A stretch of 64,000 nt of DNA from Archivesica marissinica. Lineage: Eukaryota; Mollusca; Bivalvia; Venerida; Vesicomyidae. The notes under the pieces were generated by a model. The model was not told the origin of the DNA. It made no database searches and saw only the letters and a list, made by a program, of their open reading frames with translations. Below, one piece after another: positions 48,501 through 54,630 of this stretch. The DNA is taken from contig CM026390.1 of the NCBI GenBank assembly GCA_014843695.1, forward strand, positions 18,358,306-18,422,305. The letters are read 5' to 3'. The translations under genes and the position numbers were made by a program. How positions within the stretch are numbered: the stretch's first letter is position 1; the number at the start of each line of letters is the position of its first letter.

Positions 48501-50029
48501 TTACCAGGTTGATTACTGTGATATGTTGTACACGATGTGGATTTATTGGCTATAATATCAGCCGTTATTACTTCCAACATTAAGTAATGGCTATCCTGCA
48601 TATGCCGGTTGGAATACTCTAGCAAAATAAGTGCTTCTAAGTCGCGATTATATGCAATTTACTGCTCTATCATTGGCGGGCTTTTGGCACATTTATTGTC
48701 TAAATCTTACTATATATTGAATTGCTATTATAGCTAGGTACTATTAGACCGGTGGCTTAGGCATACACATTGTTGCAGGGATTAGGCCGGTGGCTTAGGC
48801 ATACACATTGTTGCAGGGATTAGGCCGGTGGCTTAGGCATACACATTGTTGCAGGGATTAGGCCGGTGGCTTAGGCATACACATTGTTGCAGGGATTAGG
48901 CCGGTGGCTTAGGCATACACATTGTTGCAGGGATTAGGTCGGTGGTTTAGGCATACACATTGTTGCAGGGATTAGGTCGGTGGTTTAGGCATACATACTG
49001 TTGCAGTGATTAGGTCGGTGGTTTAGGCATACATACTGTTGCAGTGATTAGGCCGGTGGTTTAGGCATACATACTGTTGCTGTGATTAGGTCGGTGGTTT
49101 AGGCATACATACTGTTGCAGGGATTAGGTGGGTGGTTTAGGCATACATACTGTTGCATGGGTTAGGTCGGTGGTTTAGGCATACATACTGTTGCATGGGT
49201 TAGGTCGGTGGTGGTTATAATGGCAACAAGACATCTCTAATTCTGATTCTTAGTCCCTCTTGTGTTATTCGATAAATAACTTCATTAAAATGTGTAACAT
49301 TAATTGCATTTTATTATATTTTTACTATACAACGATTGCGAAACAAGCTTTAGCAACTTAATTACTTAATCACACTCGTTGGCGGGGATGAAAGCGTATG
49401 TGTGGTCATTCATGTGGGAGGAAACCGGAGTATCCGGAGAAAACCCACCTGTCCGAGCTGGCGACCAAGTGCACCGTACCATCTCGCATACGTCCCGTCC
49501 GAGGATCGAATCCAGGTTGCATTGATGAGAAGCGAACGTGCTAACCACTGCCCTATAATCAGTCAAGATTAAACTTCAATGTAAGTTGCGTTTCTGCTTA
49601 ACTCTTTCAGCGCCGAATAAATTCAGAGCATGTGCAAACAACATAGATCCAGATCAGCCGCGGCGTAACGCCGCGTCTGATCAGGATCTATGTTGTTTGC
49701 TATTTGGACAGGTGTTTCAGCTCCACTGTCTGAAGAGCAATCAGCATATAGCCTGATCAGACGGCATGTTCGTTCTGTCCGATCGGGTTTGGCGGTGAAA
49801 GAGTTAAACCGTAGTACACTGCACACGCTGTCAATAGTTACCGAACATTTGTATTTAGCATTTTCAACGGTCTTTGTTTTAATAAATAGTCAGTATAGAG
49901 GTTACACGTGTATTATAATTGAATGCACGAGGGGTTAACTATCTTGTCTTCTTTTCAGGGTATATTTTCTCAAGTATATGATCTGGCTACAGATGACTTT
50001 GACAATAGTGAAACTTACACAAGAGAAGG
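21738..50029 (+). CDS. Partial cGMP-binding phosphodiesterase gene, PDE5/6/11 group (five internal exons; span includes introns)
   Basis: Five exons join in frame to about 167 residues, from the last third of GAF-A through the GAF-A/GAF-B linker into GAF-B. Proteins of this group hydrolyse cyclic nucleotides and are controlled by cGMP binding to GAF-A. The NK...F-x3-DE GAF signature is complete in exon 1. Exon 2 resembles vertebrate PDE5 (FxxYLAFCGI, NAQLYE, LLEN). Exon 3 mixes PDE5-like LLDLA..IFEEQ with PDE11-like LLxCERC. I therefore leave the paralogue open. Introns 1 to 4 are phase 0; exon 5 ends in phase 2. I found neither the N-terminal exons nor later GAF-B and catalytic exons in the window, although the gaps or unread small exons could hide some. 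Exons are short and introns are 1-11 kb, filled with mobile elements. Confidence 0.85.
21915..22155 (+). mobile_element. SINE-R copy 2, in intron 1
   Basis: A box is atggcctagttgttaagg; the anticodon loop ATACGGA again gives ACG. Body and end match 15977-16222. It begins about 16 bp after the exon 1 donor. Confidence 0.8.
22311..22575 (-). mobile_element. SINE-T copy 5
   Basis: Nearly complete on the minus strand: tail (hairpin partly decayed, tcgcctttacc), body, B box and GGT anticodon arm. The extreme head is missing. Confidence 0.85.
22962..24222 (+). repeat. 31-bp satellite, about 40 copies
   Basis: The unit is tttaattgaatgatataaca followed by atagttcgctg. Left units mostly read gaatgatataacaatagttc; right units (from about 23750) read gactgatagaactatagttc, which contains the perfect palindrome GAACTATAGTTC. 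Several units around 23550-23690 lack one to four bases. It sits in intron 1 of the phosphodiesterase. Confidence 0.97.
24376..24669 (-). mobile_element. SINE-T copy 6, full length
   Basis: Complete on the minus strand, from the tail (tcgtcgctaccggttgccca) to the tRNA start (gatccgtctg). Confidence 0.9.
24966..25243 (+). mobile_element. SINE-T copy 7
   Basis: Head, body and tail hairpin are present. A small deletion removes the bases after the B box (ggttcgatccctaataaaat), shortening the acceptor-stem side. Confidence 0.9.
25258..25400. mobile_element. Small inverted-repeat element E, copy 2
   Basis: Near-palindrome: gtgatcttataccatatttt on the left and its inverted partner ataaaatatagtatgacatc on the right, with a middle stem tttggaat/attccaaa. 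Resembles 14580-14710. Confidence 0.6.
25448..25660 (+). mobile_element. SINE-P copy 1 (tRNA-Pro-like head)
   Basis: A box is tggtccagtggtagagc. The anticodon arm TCGA...TTTGGAA...TCGA gives TGG (Pro) if the loop is read as seven bases. B box is gggttcgata. The end is ccccgcgaggggtttgacat. A second copy is at 36998. Confidence 0.8.
25716..25915. mobile_element. Pogo/mariner-like MITE, second family
   Basis: Terminal repeats are TACAATCTACATCCG and its inverted partner CGGATGTAGACTGTA, with TA at the ends. The interior has repeated gacataacag and cttaacgaaattcg motifs. It is non-coding. Confidence 0.8.
26150..26751. mobile_element. MITE-A copy 4
   Basis: Perfect TTAA at both ends, with intact AGCAGCATTACATCG and CGATGTAATGCTGCT. 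It carries the internal ccccgcgaggggttcgacat-type block in reverse orientation. Confidence 0.9.
27004..27295 (+). mobile_element. SINE-T copy 8, full length
   Basis: Head (with gcttgactggtaatctag anticodon arm), body, tail hairpin and cgtaaaacacacaca end. Confidence 0.9.
27909..28010 (+). repeat. 25-bp tandem repeat, four copies
   Basis: The unit is gtcagtatttcacacctaat plus ttggt. The same array occurs in the second duplicate at about 30570-30671. Confidence 0.9.
28269..28517 (+). mobile_element. SINE-B copy 2
   Basis: Full head (agggcagtggatgcacg), B box gagttcgagc, body with a small AT insertion near 28365, and tail ttgtttcgcaatcgagc. Confidence 0.88.
29116..30115. other. Assembly gap (about 1000 N)
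   Basis: A run of N of about 1000 bases, probably a placeholder length. Both flanks carry the same 1.6-kb sequence. Confidence 0.98.
30116..31706 (+). repeat. Large direct duplicate, copy 2, starting at the N gap
   Basis: See copy 1 at 27455-29115. This copy lacks the 70-bp segment after the SINE-B tail. Beyond 31706 it continues to the true end of the MITE-A. Confidence 0.93.
30930..31178 (+). mobile_element. SINE-B copy 3 (in duplicate)
   Basis: Identical to 28269-28517 as far as compared. Confidence 0.88.
31482..31823. mobile_element. MITE-A copy 5, left half missing
   Basis: The right terminal repeat ACGATGTAATGCTGCT and TTAA are intact. The left half is absent and the sequence starts at the internal aattacttgatatgtcgatt region. 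It ends about 149 bp before phosphodiesterase exon 2. Confidence 0.8.
31972..32061 (+). CDS. Phosphodiesterase exon 2: end of GAF-A and linker helix
   Basis: 30 codons between acceptor tctgcag and donor CAG|gtatgg, phase 0 at both ends. It encodes [16 protein letters not shown], which closes GAF-A, then SLLEN at the start of the connecting helix. Very close in pattern to vertebrate PDE5. Confidence 0.93.
32208..33120 (+). repeat. GA-rich polypurine tract with embedded (AGTAG)n, about 0.9 kb
   Basis: The + strand is almost all purine. 32208-32490 and 32700-33110 are GAGAGG-type repeats; 32495-32705 is built from gagta units. Open frames here give only Arg/Glu or Ser/Leu repeats. It lies in intron 2 of the phosphodiesterase. 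Confidence 0.95.
33236..33373 (+). CDS. Phosphodiesterase exon 3: start of GAF-B
   Basis: 46 codons between acceptor tttcag and donor AAG|gtacgc, phase 0 at both ends. It encodes [30 protein letters not shown] and DESSK, which correspond to the first helix and first strand of GAF-B. A chimeric SINE starts 33 bp beyond the donor. Confidence 0.92.
33406..33537 (+). mobile_element. Chimeric SINE: SINE-T head joined to SINE-B tail
   Basis: 33406-33500 is a standard SINE-T head running to attaacagtctttc. It then switches at a shared tttc to SINE-B/C-type cgcaatcgagctaaaataaa and ends gtatgaactaaa. The normal SINE-T body, the hairpin tail and the SINE-B head are all absent. Confidence 0.85.
33837..34129 (+). 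mobile_element. SINE-T copy 9
   Basis: Full length with scattered changes: the anticodon arm partner is mutated (gtaatgaaggg), B box ggtttgattc; body and tail hairpin present. Confidence 0.88.
34258..34740 (+). repeat. 38-bp minisatellite, about 13 copies
   Basis: The unit is tctcacctcactaacattgt followed by cagtctatcaccagtgta. Variable positions are att/agt/ccgt and cca/ccc. Confidence 0.96.
34822..34956 (+). mobile_element. SINE-T copy 10, 5'-truncated
   Basis: Begins at accagaggagactctggaat in the body and runs to the tail (gtagcgatgataaataaacg). Confidence 0.85.
35410..35944 (+). repeat. CAGTACACTG minisatellite, interrupted
   Basis: Complex repeat of cagtacactggcagtacact and gctcactgccag blocks. 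It is interrupted at about 35841-35888 by a sequence ending ggtggcgactttaaataaac, which resembles a SINE-T/S tail. The 158-codon frame across it is repeat-driven. Confidence 0.93.
36283..36757. mobile_element. hAT-like MITE candidate
   Basis: The left end reads ctgagcaatggcggaataag followed by a G-run and ggggcc. The right end reads ggggccccatgcaacctt then aatccgcccctgag, its inverted partner. CAGGGGCGGA-type termini are common in hAT elements. I could not confirm an 8-bp target duplication. Confidence 0.55.
36998..37206 (+). mobile_element. SINE-P copy 2
   Basis: Nearly identical to 25448-25660, including the head and the ccccgcgaggggtttgacat end. Confidence 0.85.
37257..37945 (-). mobile_element. 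5'-truncated LINE copy split by a SINE-C
   Basis: It starts (minus-strand 3' end) at ctttatttctgtctcatcta, like 50731. It ends in sequence matching the end of ORF2 (gtaaaatattaaagcaggtt near 37856, compare 51157). The SINE-C at 37375-37583 interrupts it. Confidence 0.75.
37375..37583 (+). mobile_element. SINE-C copy with 12-bp target-site duplication
   Basis: aatagcatatta occurs at 37363-37374 and again at 37584-37595, flanking the SINE exactly. The head is 5'-truncated but keeps the B box (gggttcgatcc). The body and tail (gttgtaaaattaaagtttaa) are complete. Confidence 0.92.
37948..38100 (-). mobile_element. SINE-T copy 11, tail-truncated
   Basis: On the minus strand it has the complete head and proximal body. 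It stops before the tail hairpin, at gtgcacgtaaaagaa. Confidence 0.85.
38240..38480. repeat. Inverted and direct repeat cluster (TACATTTCCG)
   Basis: gtacgatgtcggtattgtat at the left pairs with atacaataacgacatcgtac on the right. A block of about 100 bp (atataattaagaactaaaga to catcgtacatttccgt) is then repeated directly. Probably a decayed palindromic MITE with secondary tandem duplication. Confidence 0.6.
38613..38777. mobile_element. MITE-P copy 2
   Basis: Ends TACAGTCAAACCTGTGTT and AACACAGGTTTGACTGTA are exact inverted partners, with TA at both ends. Confidence 0.88.
38776..38952. mobile_element. Related MITE-P, adjacent copy
   Basis: Starts with TACAGTCACACTTGCTCG and ends with GCAGGTTTGATTGTA. 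It appears to share the TA dinucleotide at 38776-38777 with the preceding element. It ends about 24 bp before phosphodiesterase exon 4. Confidence 0.65.
38977..39018 (+). CDS. Phosphodiesterase exon 4: 42-bp microexon in GAF-B
   Basis: 14 codons ([14 protein letters not shown]) between acceptor ttttcag and donor ATG|gtgata, phase 0 at both ends. It keeps the frame and inserts a basic, Ser-rich segment between DESSK of exon 3 and GIFSQVYDL of exon 5. Vertebrate PDE5 and PDE11 appear to have no such insert here. The donor is weak, so skipping or alternative use is possible. Identity rests on phase, position and splice signals rather than strong conservation. Confidence 0.6.
39371..39590 (+). 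repeat. (GAT)n trinucleotide microsatellite with GGT patch
   Basis: About 220 bp of gat repeats with a (GGT)n patch at about 39409-39427 and short ttgctg interruptions. Minus-strand frames are poly-Ile/poly-Ser artefacts. Confidence 0.97.
40191..40300 (-). mobile_element. SINE-T copy 12, internally deleted
   Basis: The tail and start of body (to cattttagattt) are joined directly to the tRNA 5' end (taccactggactacagatcc), losing about 180 bp. Confidence 0.85.
40301..41490. other. No recognised feature
   Basis: AT-rich intron 4 sequence; nothing supported on either strand. Confidence 0.45.
41494..41618 (-). mobile_element. SINE-B copy 4, tail-truncated
   Basis: Minus-strand head (gtggaagtcgtgatagcgcc), B box and start of body as far as the gaggcaacgtggaatttaaa block. 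Confidence 0.8.
41697..42180. mobile_element. MITE-S39: inverted-repeat element with a 39-bp array in one arm
   Basis: The left arm begins atataaatatttcatctcg and runs through gatattgtcaacccgaggaa to aataatgtcgac. The right arm is the inverted equivalent, ending cgagatgaaatatttatat. The inner part of the left arm is repeated about ten times. Confidence 0.85.
41730..42115 (+). repeat. 39-bp minisatellite, about 10 copies
   Basis: The unit is aatattgtcaacccgaggaa followed by aataatgtcgaccgaggcg. It keeps 13-residue frames open on both strands ([13 protein letters not shown] and its reverse), not taken as coding. Confidence 0.95.
42362..42587 (+). mobile_element. SINE-B copy 5
   Basis: Full head, B box gagttcgagcc, body; a small deletion removes the ctcgagagt part of the tail. 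Confidence 0.88.
42588..43538. other. No gene recognised; a short direct repeat
   Basis: Contains a direct repeat of about 46-52 bp near 42973-43064 (actttatgttttaaaacgta in each unit). Nothing else is supported. Confidence 0.5.
43539..43925 (+). CDS. Unidentified open frame preceded by a splice-acceptor-like site
   Basis: I do not recognise this protein. The frame is open from a ttttcag site at 43532-43538 to TAA at 43925, with the first ATG at 43554 (about 123 residues from there). Composition is varied and non-repetitive. It includes a basic stretch (RSTSVRKAH) and a helix-like segment ([19 protein letters not shown]). It lies in intron 4 of the phosphodiesterase on the same strand, and its putative acceptor phase (0) matches that intron. 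It could be a terminal exon of another gene, a retroelement relic or chance. Confidence 0.3.
   Translation: MVIWHMSIISYSPVYVGYANIVYVHKFITKISAHAKPDRSTSVRKAHTGLMSAVNVLNDINIIHTASTKLAKRFIDEGKDRKPINILSEMLDDILDEAAEIYSIGFSGSYLGNSNIIQIIPVIADRER
43994..44039 (+). mobile_element. SINE-T solo tail
   Basis: Only caaccggttgcgacaataaa and taaacgtaaaacaca remain. Confidence 0.65.
44220..44551. mobile_element. MITE-S36 copy with four-unit array
   Basis: Same termini and body as 9618-12563. The array at 44222-44365 has four units of tactagaggacatagaacac plus gcacacctacattata. The right end is gctatgtcctctagta. Confidence 0.9.
44552..45457. other. No recognised feature
   Basis: AT-rich; a short inverted pair gtttattagtacgta/tacgcactaataaac near 44668-44704 is the only structure noted. 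Confidence 0.45.
45458..45663. mobile_element. MITE-F copy 2
   Basis: The reverse complement of the 49598 copy. The right end cggcgctgaaagagttaa is intact; the left end is degraded. Confidence 0.75.
45924..45992 (+). repeat. Short tandem repeat gtttgccgtttac
   Basis: Three to four copies of gtgtttgccgtttacgttta units. Confidence 0.9.
46451..46691 (-). mobile_element. SINE-T copy 13
   Basis: Minus-strand tail, body and head; the B-box region is deleted (attaggattttaccagtcca). Confidence 0.85.
46741..46950 (-). mobile_element. SINE-B copy 6, diverged
   Basis: Tail (gctcgattgcgaaacaagtt read on +), body and head (cgctatcacgacttccac) are present with many substitutions. Confidence 0.8.
47005..47052 (-). 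mobile_element. Degenerate SINE-T/S tail
   Basis: tttatttaccctcgccaccg and catatgggcgagc show the same tail hairpin with compensated stem changes (ctcgcc/gggcgag). Confidence 0.45.
47167..47728. other. GC-richer island, unidentified open frames
   Basis: On the minus strand, 47167-47442 is open for 91 codons with a Cys-rich part ([23 protein letters not shown]) followed by a His/Asn-rich repeat. On the plus strand, frames of 80-106 codons overlap it. I recognise no family. The Cys spacing is suggestive but no start, splice or domain evidence supports a gene. Confidence 0.25.
47881..48272. mobile_element. Possible MITE with TGCCTAATAAATT termini
   Basis: The left end is ggcctgcctaataaatttt; the right end aaattttaatttattaggca is its inverted partner. 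The interior is unique within the window. No target duplication could be fixed. Confidence 0.45.
48742..49214 (+). repeat. 38-bp minisatellite, about 12 copies
   Basis: The unit is attaggccggtggcttaggc followed by atacacattgttgcaggg. Left units are nearly identical; right units drift to gtcggtggttta and atactgttgcatg. Confidence 0.97.
49331..49562 (-). mobile_element. SINE-C copy, near full length
   Basis: On the minus strand it has the head with B box (ggattcgatcc read on the minus strand), the ccggtttcctcccacatgaa-type body and tail. The A-box part (agtggttagcacgttcgctt) is present. Confidence 0.85.
49598..49807. mobile_element. MITE-F copy 3, best preserved
   Basis: TTAA then CTCTTTCAGCGCCG at the left; CGGTGAAAGAG then TTAA at the right. 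It holds two long internal stems: aacatagatccagatcag/ctgatcaggatctatgtt, with ccgcggcgtaacgccgcg at the loop. Confidence 0.85.
49959..50029 (+). CDS. Phosphodiesterase exon 5: GAF-B continuation
   Basis: 71 bases: 23 codons ([18 protein letters not shown] then TYTRE) plus two bases, between acceptor cttttcag and donor GG|gtaagt. F-S-x-V-Y/F-D/E-L is the second strand of GAF-B in this family. It enters in phase 0 and leaves in phase 2. The next exon was not found in the window. A MITE-P starts 13 bp after the exon. Confidence 0.88.
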
Positions 50030-50041
50030 GTAAGTTAATAC

Positions 50042-50223
50042 TACAGTCAAACCTATGTTAGTGGTCACCCCCATTAAGCAGTAAATCTGTATTAAGCAGC
50101 CAGTTTCTAGATTCCCAATCGGTTGTTTTATTATATATTTGACATCTATTAAGCAGACACCTGTGCTAAGCAGCCACGTTCTGTGATTCCCTTGGCTGGC
50201 CGCTTAAGACAGGTTTGACTGTA
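50042..50223. mobile_element. MITE-P copy 3
   Basis: TACAGTCAAACCTATGTTAG and the inverted AAGACAGGTTTGACTGTA, with TA ends. Confidence 0.88.
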
Positions 50224-51126
50224 TACCTATTCTTACGTAGCTTTCATCTTTATGTATTGTAAGTTCATATTTAATAGTCATTTGCATATAATTAGTTTAT
50301 TTGATGTGGCAGCAATGCCTGGGTAAAATAATAAAGTATATGTTGATTCGTTGGTGCCAGGGTCGGTTATGTTATGTTATACAACCGTTCTCAAAGCTCA
50401 AGGTCGAGTTCAGGTGATATGATTGGTCGAGTCTGGGAGTTACACTTACCTGGACCAATAAGAAGCTGAAGACTGAGTTGAGACTGGAACCTCCAGGCCA
50501 GGATATATCATTGTTCTATTTATTAGCAATAAGTATAAGATATAAGCCGAAAACATCCAATATGTAAAATTAGCGCCGAAGACAGTACCACTAGTTCACA
50601 TATTGGATCCGTTTGATGTTTGTATCTTACTTATAGCACACACTTATACAACAAGATCCTACTAATTAAAATTGTTAATTTCGTACATGTACGCGTAGTA
50701 TATTTTTATATTTTTTTTTTATATTTTATTCTTTATTTCAGTCTCATCAATGTACAGCATATAACAAACATAGAATATAGTTTACATATTAAAAAGTACA
50801 TTGCCACTCAATTCAGAGTTACAAGAGACTATGCATATATACATCATTCATCTATAACATATTGCACTACTATAGTATATACATGTACATGTGCTAACTA
50901 CATGTGTGAGATAAAGCTGAAAAGCAGTCGCTAATTGAAATTTAAAATCTTATTAAGATGTAATGGAATGAAAAATACTGAACGCAAAATAAGCACTACT
51001 GCGCAAACTAAAAAATGTTTTAAAAGATCAAATACCAATTCCAATTAGATTGGGATTAGCCTAATTAGCATATGCTTTTCAGTTGTAATAAAATGTGAAG
51101 ACGACATATAAAACACTCAATATACA

Positions 51127-54100
51127 TTATTTACATATATAAGAGGTACGTCGTTGTAAAATACTAAAACAGGTTTTGGCAGCTAATCTAATAATGGGTG
51201 CATTTGTGAATATGAACTTAAGTTGTTCTTGACTAGACATATTAACAAAACCAGGTTGTATAAGTTGAGCATTATCAAATAATATGTTTCTTAAATCATC
51301 ATAAAGGTTACATTCAAGGATAACATGTGACTCATCTTCAATTGTGTTACAGAATGTACATGTTCTGTCTTCTACTGGTAAGTTTTCGTATCTGCCAGTT
51401 TCAAGCCTTATAGGTGCTACGCCACATCTAAATTTACTAAATGCAGCCCGATGCGATCTAGACATAATAATTTTACAATAGTTTTCAGTTAAATAGTGTT
51501 GTTTAAATGTACAGTAAGTCCTTAGCTTATTCCTACCTCTCCCGGAAGTACTATCTGGTATACTGATCGACTGAAGCCATTCCAGTTTATATTTAGACAT
51601 AAATATATTTTCAACCTTCGAAACAATAGTATGTTTAGGTATGACATTATCCAGACTACAATATTGATATAATTCAACTTCGGTAAGTGTTTTTCGAACA
51701 TTATAAAACCAATTGCGACATTTCATGTTTGCTAAGGAGTTTGCCCTGACTGCCGTTCCTCGATTGATTCTGTTCGAATTAATATGAGATATACGAGACC
51801 AAAGACGGGCAATAGATTTTAACTGACGAACATATGGCGGTAACCAAGCCATTTCACCGGCAACGGCTGCGTTTGGAGTGTATTTGCCAACTCCTAGAAA
51901 GAACCGCATGGCACGATTTTGAACAGCATTGATGCAAGAGTAGTGCTTGTATCCCCAAATTGCTGCACCGTAATCAATAACGGGCCGAACAATGGAGTCG
52001 TATAGTTTGGTAAATACATTATATGGAATGCCACCAGCGGATTTACATTTAGCTATAAGAAGACCGAGCGCGCGACTAGCACTCTGAGCAACCACTTTAG
52101 CAGTTATATTATAATCTAGATGTTCATGCAACACAATACCAATATATAAATATCTATCAACTATTTGTAGCTCGACAGCTCCACATGTAAACGAAATATG
52201 TGTTACCGGAGTAGATTCCTGGCGAAAATGAACTATTTTACTTTTGTCACTATTAATACACATGTCATTTAAATTGCACCAGTCTTTCAAAGCACTTAAT
52301 AATACCTGCAGGTCATTTGGGTTTTCAGCTAAAAGTACAATGTCATCTGCATATAATAATAAACAAATGGTATCATCACCGTAGGCGACACCTACTCCAA
52401 GAGAGTTCAGATACAAAGCTAAGTCATTTATATACAGATTAAATAGCATTGGAGAAAGAATACATCCCTGGCGTAAACCGCAATTAACATCAAACCAATC
52501 TGTGTTAAATTGATTTACCCTTACACAAGATGACACGGATGAGTAAAGTGATTTAATTGCCACGAACATTTTACCAGTAATGCCATTATCAACAAGTCTT
52601 TTCCATAATTTATCCCGGTTAATGTAATCGTACGCTTTACGAAAATCAATAAAAGCGGGAAATGTGGCAAGTTTACGTTTTTTCCTAGTTTCAATGATAC
52701 TAGTCAATGAAGAAACATGGTCTAAGGTATTGCGTTTTTTGCGAAAACCATTTTGCTTATCCGTAATTTTCCCATTCGATTCTGTCCATGCACTAAGACG
52801 TTCGTTCAAAATGCTACAGTATACTTTATACATTGAAGAAGCTAAAGCAATTCCCCTATAAGACAAAGGATCTCTGGGATCAGATTTAGGCGATTTTGGA
52901 ATTGGATTGATGATACATTTCCCGCATATAGATGGAATTGTACCGTTATTAAAACATATGTTAAACAATGCATGCAAAAACAAGACAGAAGTATCATTTT
53001 TTAGAGCCTCCGAAGGTATATCATCAACTCCATTAGCTTTACCACGCTTAGCTTTATCAATAGCTTTCTTAACCTCTAATACAGTGATTTCATCATTAAA
53101 AGGTAGTTGATTATTACCTTGGGCAAAATCTAACACATGGGTTTCTGTGTCATTAGTATATGTATTATTGAATAAGGAATTAAAATCAGATTTCCATTTA
53201 TTTAAGACAGTGTCTAACCTTGAAGAGGTTGAACCATCATTAAGAACAACTTCCATTGGAATTATATTACTCTTACTATAGTCTACACCAATCTTGCCAA
53301 TGGATTTCCAAAATCTATCTTGATTAACATTACATTCATTTAACAAATTACTCTGAAGTGAATACCAATAGTAACGCTTTGCCCGTTGGACTTCCCTGTC
53401 AAAATACTTTCTGGCATAGACAAAATCTGATTTATATCGTATTTTATCGTTCCTATTAATACAACTTAACCATATTTTCTCCGCATTACACACTTTTGAC
53501 CACACATCTGTTAATTGAGTATTCCACCATGGTTTTCCAGGTCGGTGCTTATTATTGTGGCCACCAGTAACACTCGTTTTATAGGGTATGTCATCATACA
53601 TACTGTTTTTAACAATACTGCACCAATCCTGATATACAGAATCAACATCATTCTGTGTACGTAGACCTAGTTCTAATTTGTCAATAACAATATTAACCTG
53701 TCTTAGAACCTCATCACTACTCAAAAAGGAGCCAGTTATACAATTAACATCAAATTTATCATATGAACAATGTACTTCCGGCGTGCTAGTGTTAGTATTA
53801 GTAATACTGTTATCAATATGCCAGGTAAGCAAAGAATGGTCCGGTATACTAGTTGGTGCCAAGATTCTCAAATTATCGGCGTTATTAATAAAATCAGATG
53901 TTAACGTCACTGCGAAATTGGATAAGTTGCTCACATTATCGTGAGTTGTGATACAGTAATCAACAACTGATGAACCTTTAACAGACACTGAGGTATAGTC
54001 GTTTTGCATACAATTTCTACCATTTAACATACACATGTTTGAATTAATCAGAAACTCAATCAACAGTTCACCATATGAATTGGTAGTAAAATCTATAATA

Positions 54101-54630
54101 TCACGTGCAGGGATATCATCAACACCAACTATAAAATCCTGCATTTCACCACAACGACTGTTAAAGTCCCCGGATATAACAATCATACCGTCATTCTGGT
54201 AAGTGTAAACATCCGTTAACAGGCTGTCATAGAAACAATTCACATCGAAATACCGAGACGAATTCTGTGGTGGGAGGTAACACACACATGGAAGCAAAGT
54301 AAAATCTTCAGACCTATGAATCATCTTTAACCATAGAATACCTTCACATGAATCATTTAAAACAGTAATATCAAATGATTCATATACCTCCTGTTTTACT
54401 AAGAAATCTACACCACCAGAACCCGCTCTGGCGTTCCTGTGTAACTGTGTTCTGTTCAACCCAAACCAACGGTATCCATTTACCTCTAACACACTATCTT
54501 TTAAGAGATGAGTCTCTGCAATAGCTAAAATATCTAAATTTTGTGATAAAATACAAGAGTGTCTTAAAATATAATTATCAGAGTTCTGATCCTGGTTCCA
54601 TCCCCTGACATTCCAAAACCCGGAACGAAG
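51127..54630 (-). CDS. LINE ORF2: endonuclease / reverse transcriptase
   Basis: The protein nicks target DNA and reverse-transcribes the element RNA. About 1167 residues follow the ORF1 stop. The AP-type endonuclease shows FWNVRGWN near residue 5, LAIAETHL near 35-42, SGDFNSR, VVDYCIT and PDHSLLTW, so its catalytic motifs look complete. The reverse transcriptase shows SYRGIALASS, NGFRKKRNTLDH, FIDFRKAYD, GLRQGCILSPMLFNLYIND and the catalytic YADD. The C-terminus has a CTFC...HVILEC zinc-binding motif. No RNase H domain is seen. There is no ATG between the ORF1 stop and the endonuclease; the first in-frame Met lies well inside the domain (near residue 100). I therefore start the region right after the stop. 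Confidence 0.93.
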   Translation of the reverse strand, partial: LRSGFWNVRGWNQDQNSDNYILRHSCILSQNLDILAIAETHLLKDSVLEVNGYRWFGLNRTQLHRNARAGSGGVDFLVKQEVYESFDITVLNDSCEGILWLKMIHRSEDFTLLPCVCYLPPQNSSRYFDVNCFYDSLLTDVYTYQNDGMIVISGDFNSRCGEMQDFIVGVDDIPARDIIDFTTNSYGELLIEFLINSNMCMLNGRNCMQNDYTSVSVKGSSVVDYCITTHDNVSNLSNFAVTLTSDFINNADNLRILAPTSIPDHSLLTWHIDNSITNTNTSTPEVHCSYDKFDVNCITGSFLSSDEVLRQVNIVIDKLELGLRTQNDVDSVYQDWCSIVKNSMYDDIPYKTSVTGGHNNKHRPGKPWWNTQLTDVWSKVCNAEKIWLSCINRNDKIRYKSDFVYARKYFDREVQRAKRYYWYSLQSNLLNECNVNQDRFWKSIGKIGVDYSKSNIIPMEVVLNDGSTSSRLDTVLNKWKSDFNSLFNNTYTNDTETHVLDFAQGNNQLPFNDEITVLEVKKAIDKAKRGKANGVDDIPSEALKNDTSVLFLHALFNICFNNGTIPSICGKCIINPIPKSPKSDPRDPLSYRGIALASSMYKVYCSILNERLSAWTESNGKITDKQNGFRKKRNTLDHVSSLTSIIETRKKRKLATFPAFIDFRKAYDYINRDKLWKRLVDNGITGKMFVAIKSLYSSVSSCVRVNQFNTDWFDVNCGLRQGCILSPMLFNLYINDLALYLNSLGVGVAYGDDTICLLLYADDIVLLAENPNDLQVLLSALKDWCNLNDMCINSDKSKIVHFRQESTPVTHISFTCGAVELQIVDRYLYIGIVLHEHLDYNITAKVVAQSASRALGLLIAKCKSAGGIPYNVFTKLYDSIVRPVIDYGAAIWGYKHYSCINAVQNRAMRFFLGVGKYTPNAAVAGEMAWLPPYVRQLKSIARLWSRISHINSNRINRGTAVRANSLANMKCRNWFYNVRKTLTEVELYQYCSLDNVIPKHTIVSKVENIFMSKYKLEWLQSISIPDSTSGRGRNKLRTYCTFKQHYLTENYCKIIMSRSHRAAFSKFRCGVAPIRLETGRYENLPVEDRTCTFCNTIEDESHVILECNLYDDLRNILFDNAQLIQPGFVNMSSQEQLKFIFTNAPIIRLAAKTCFSILQRRTSYICK

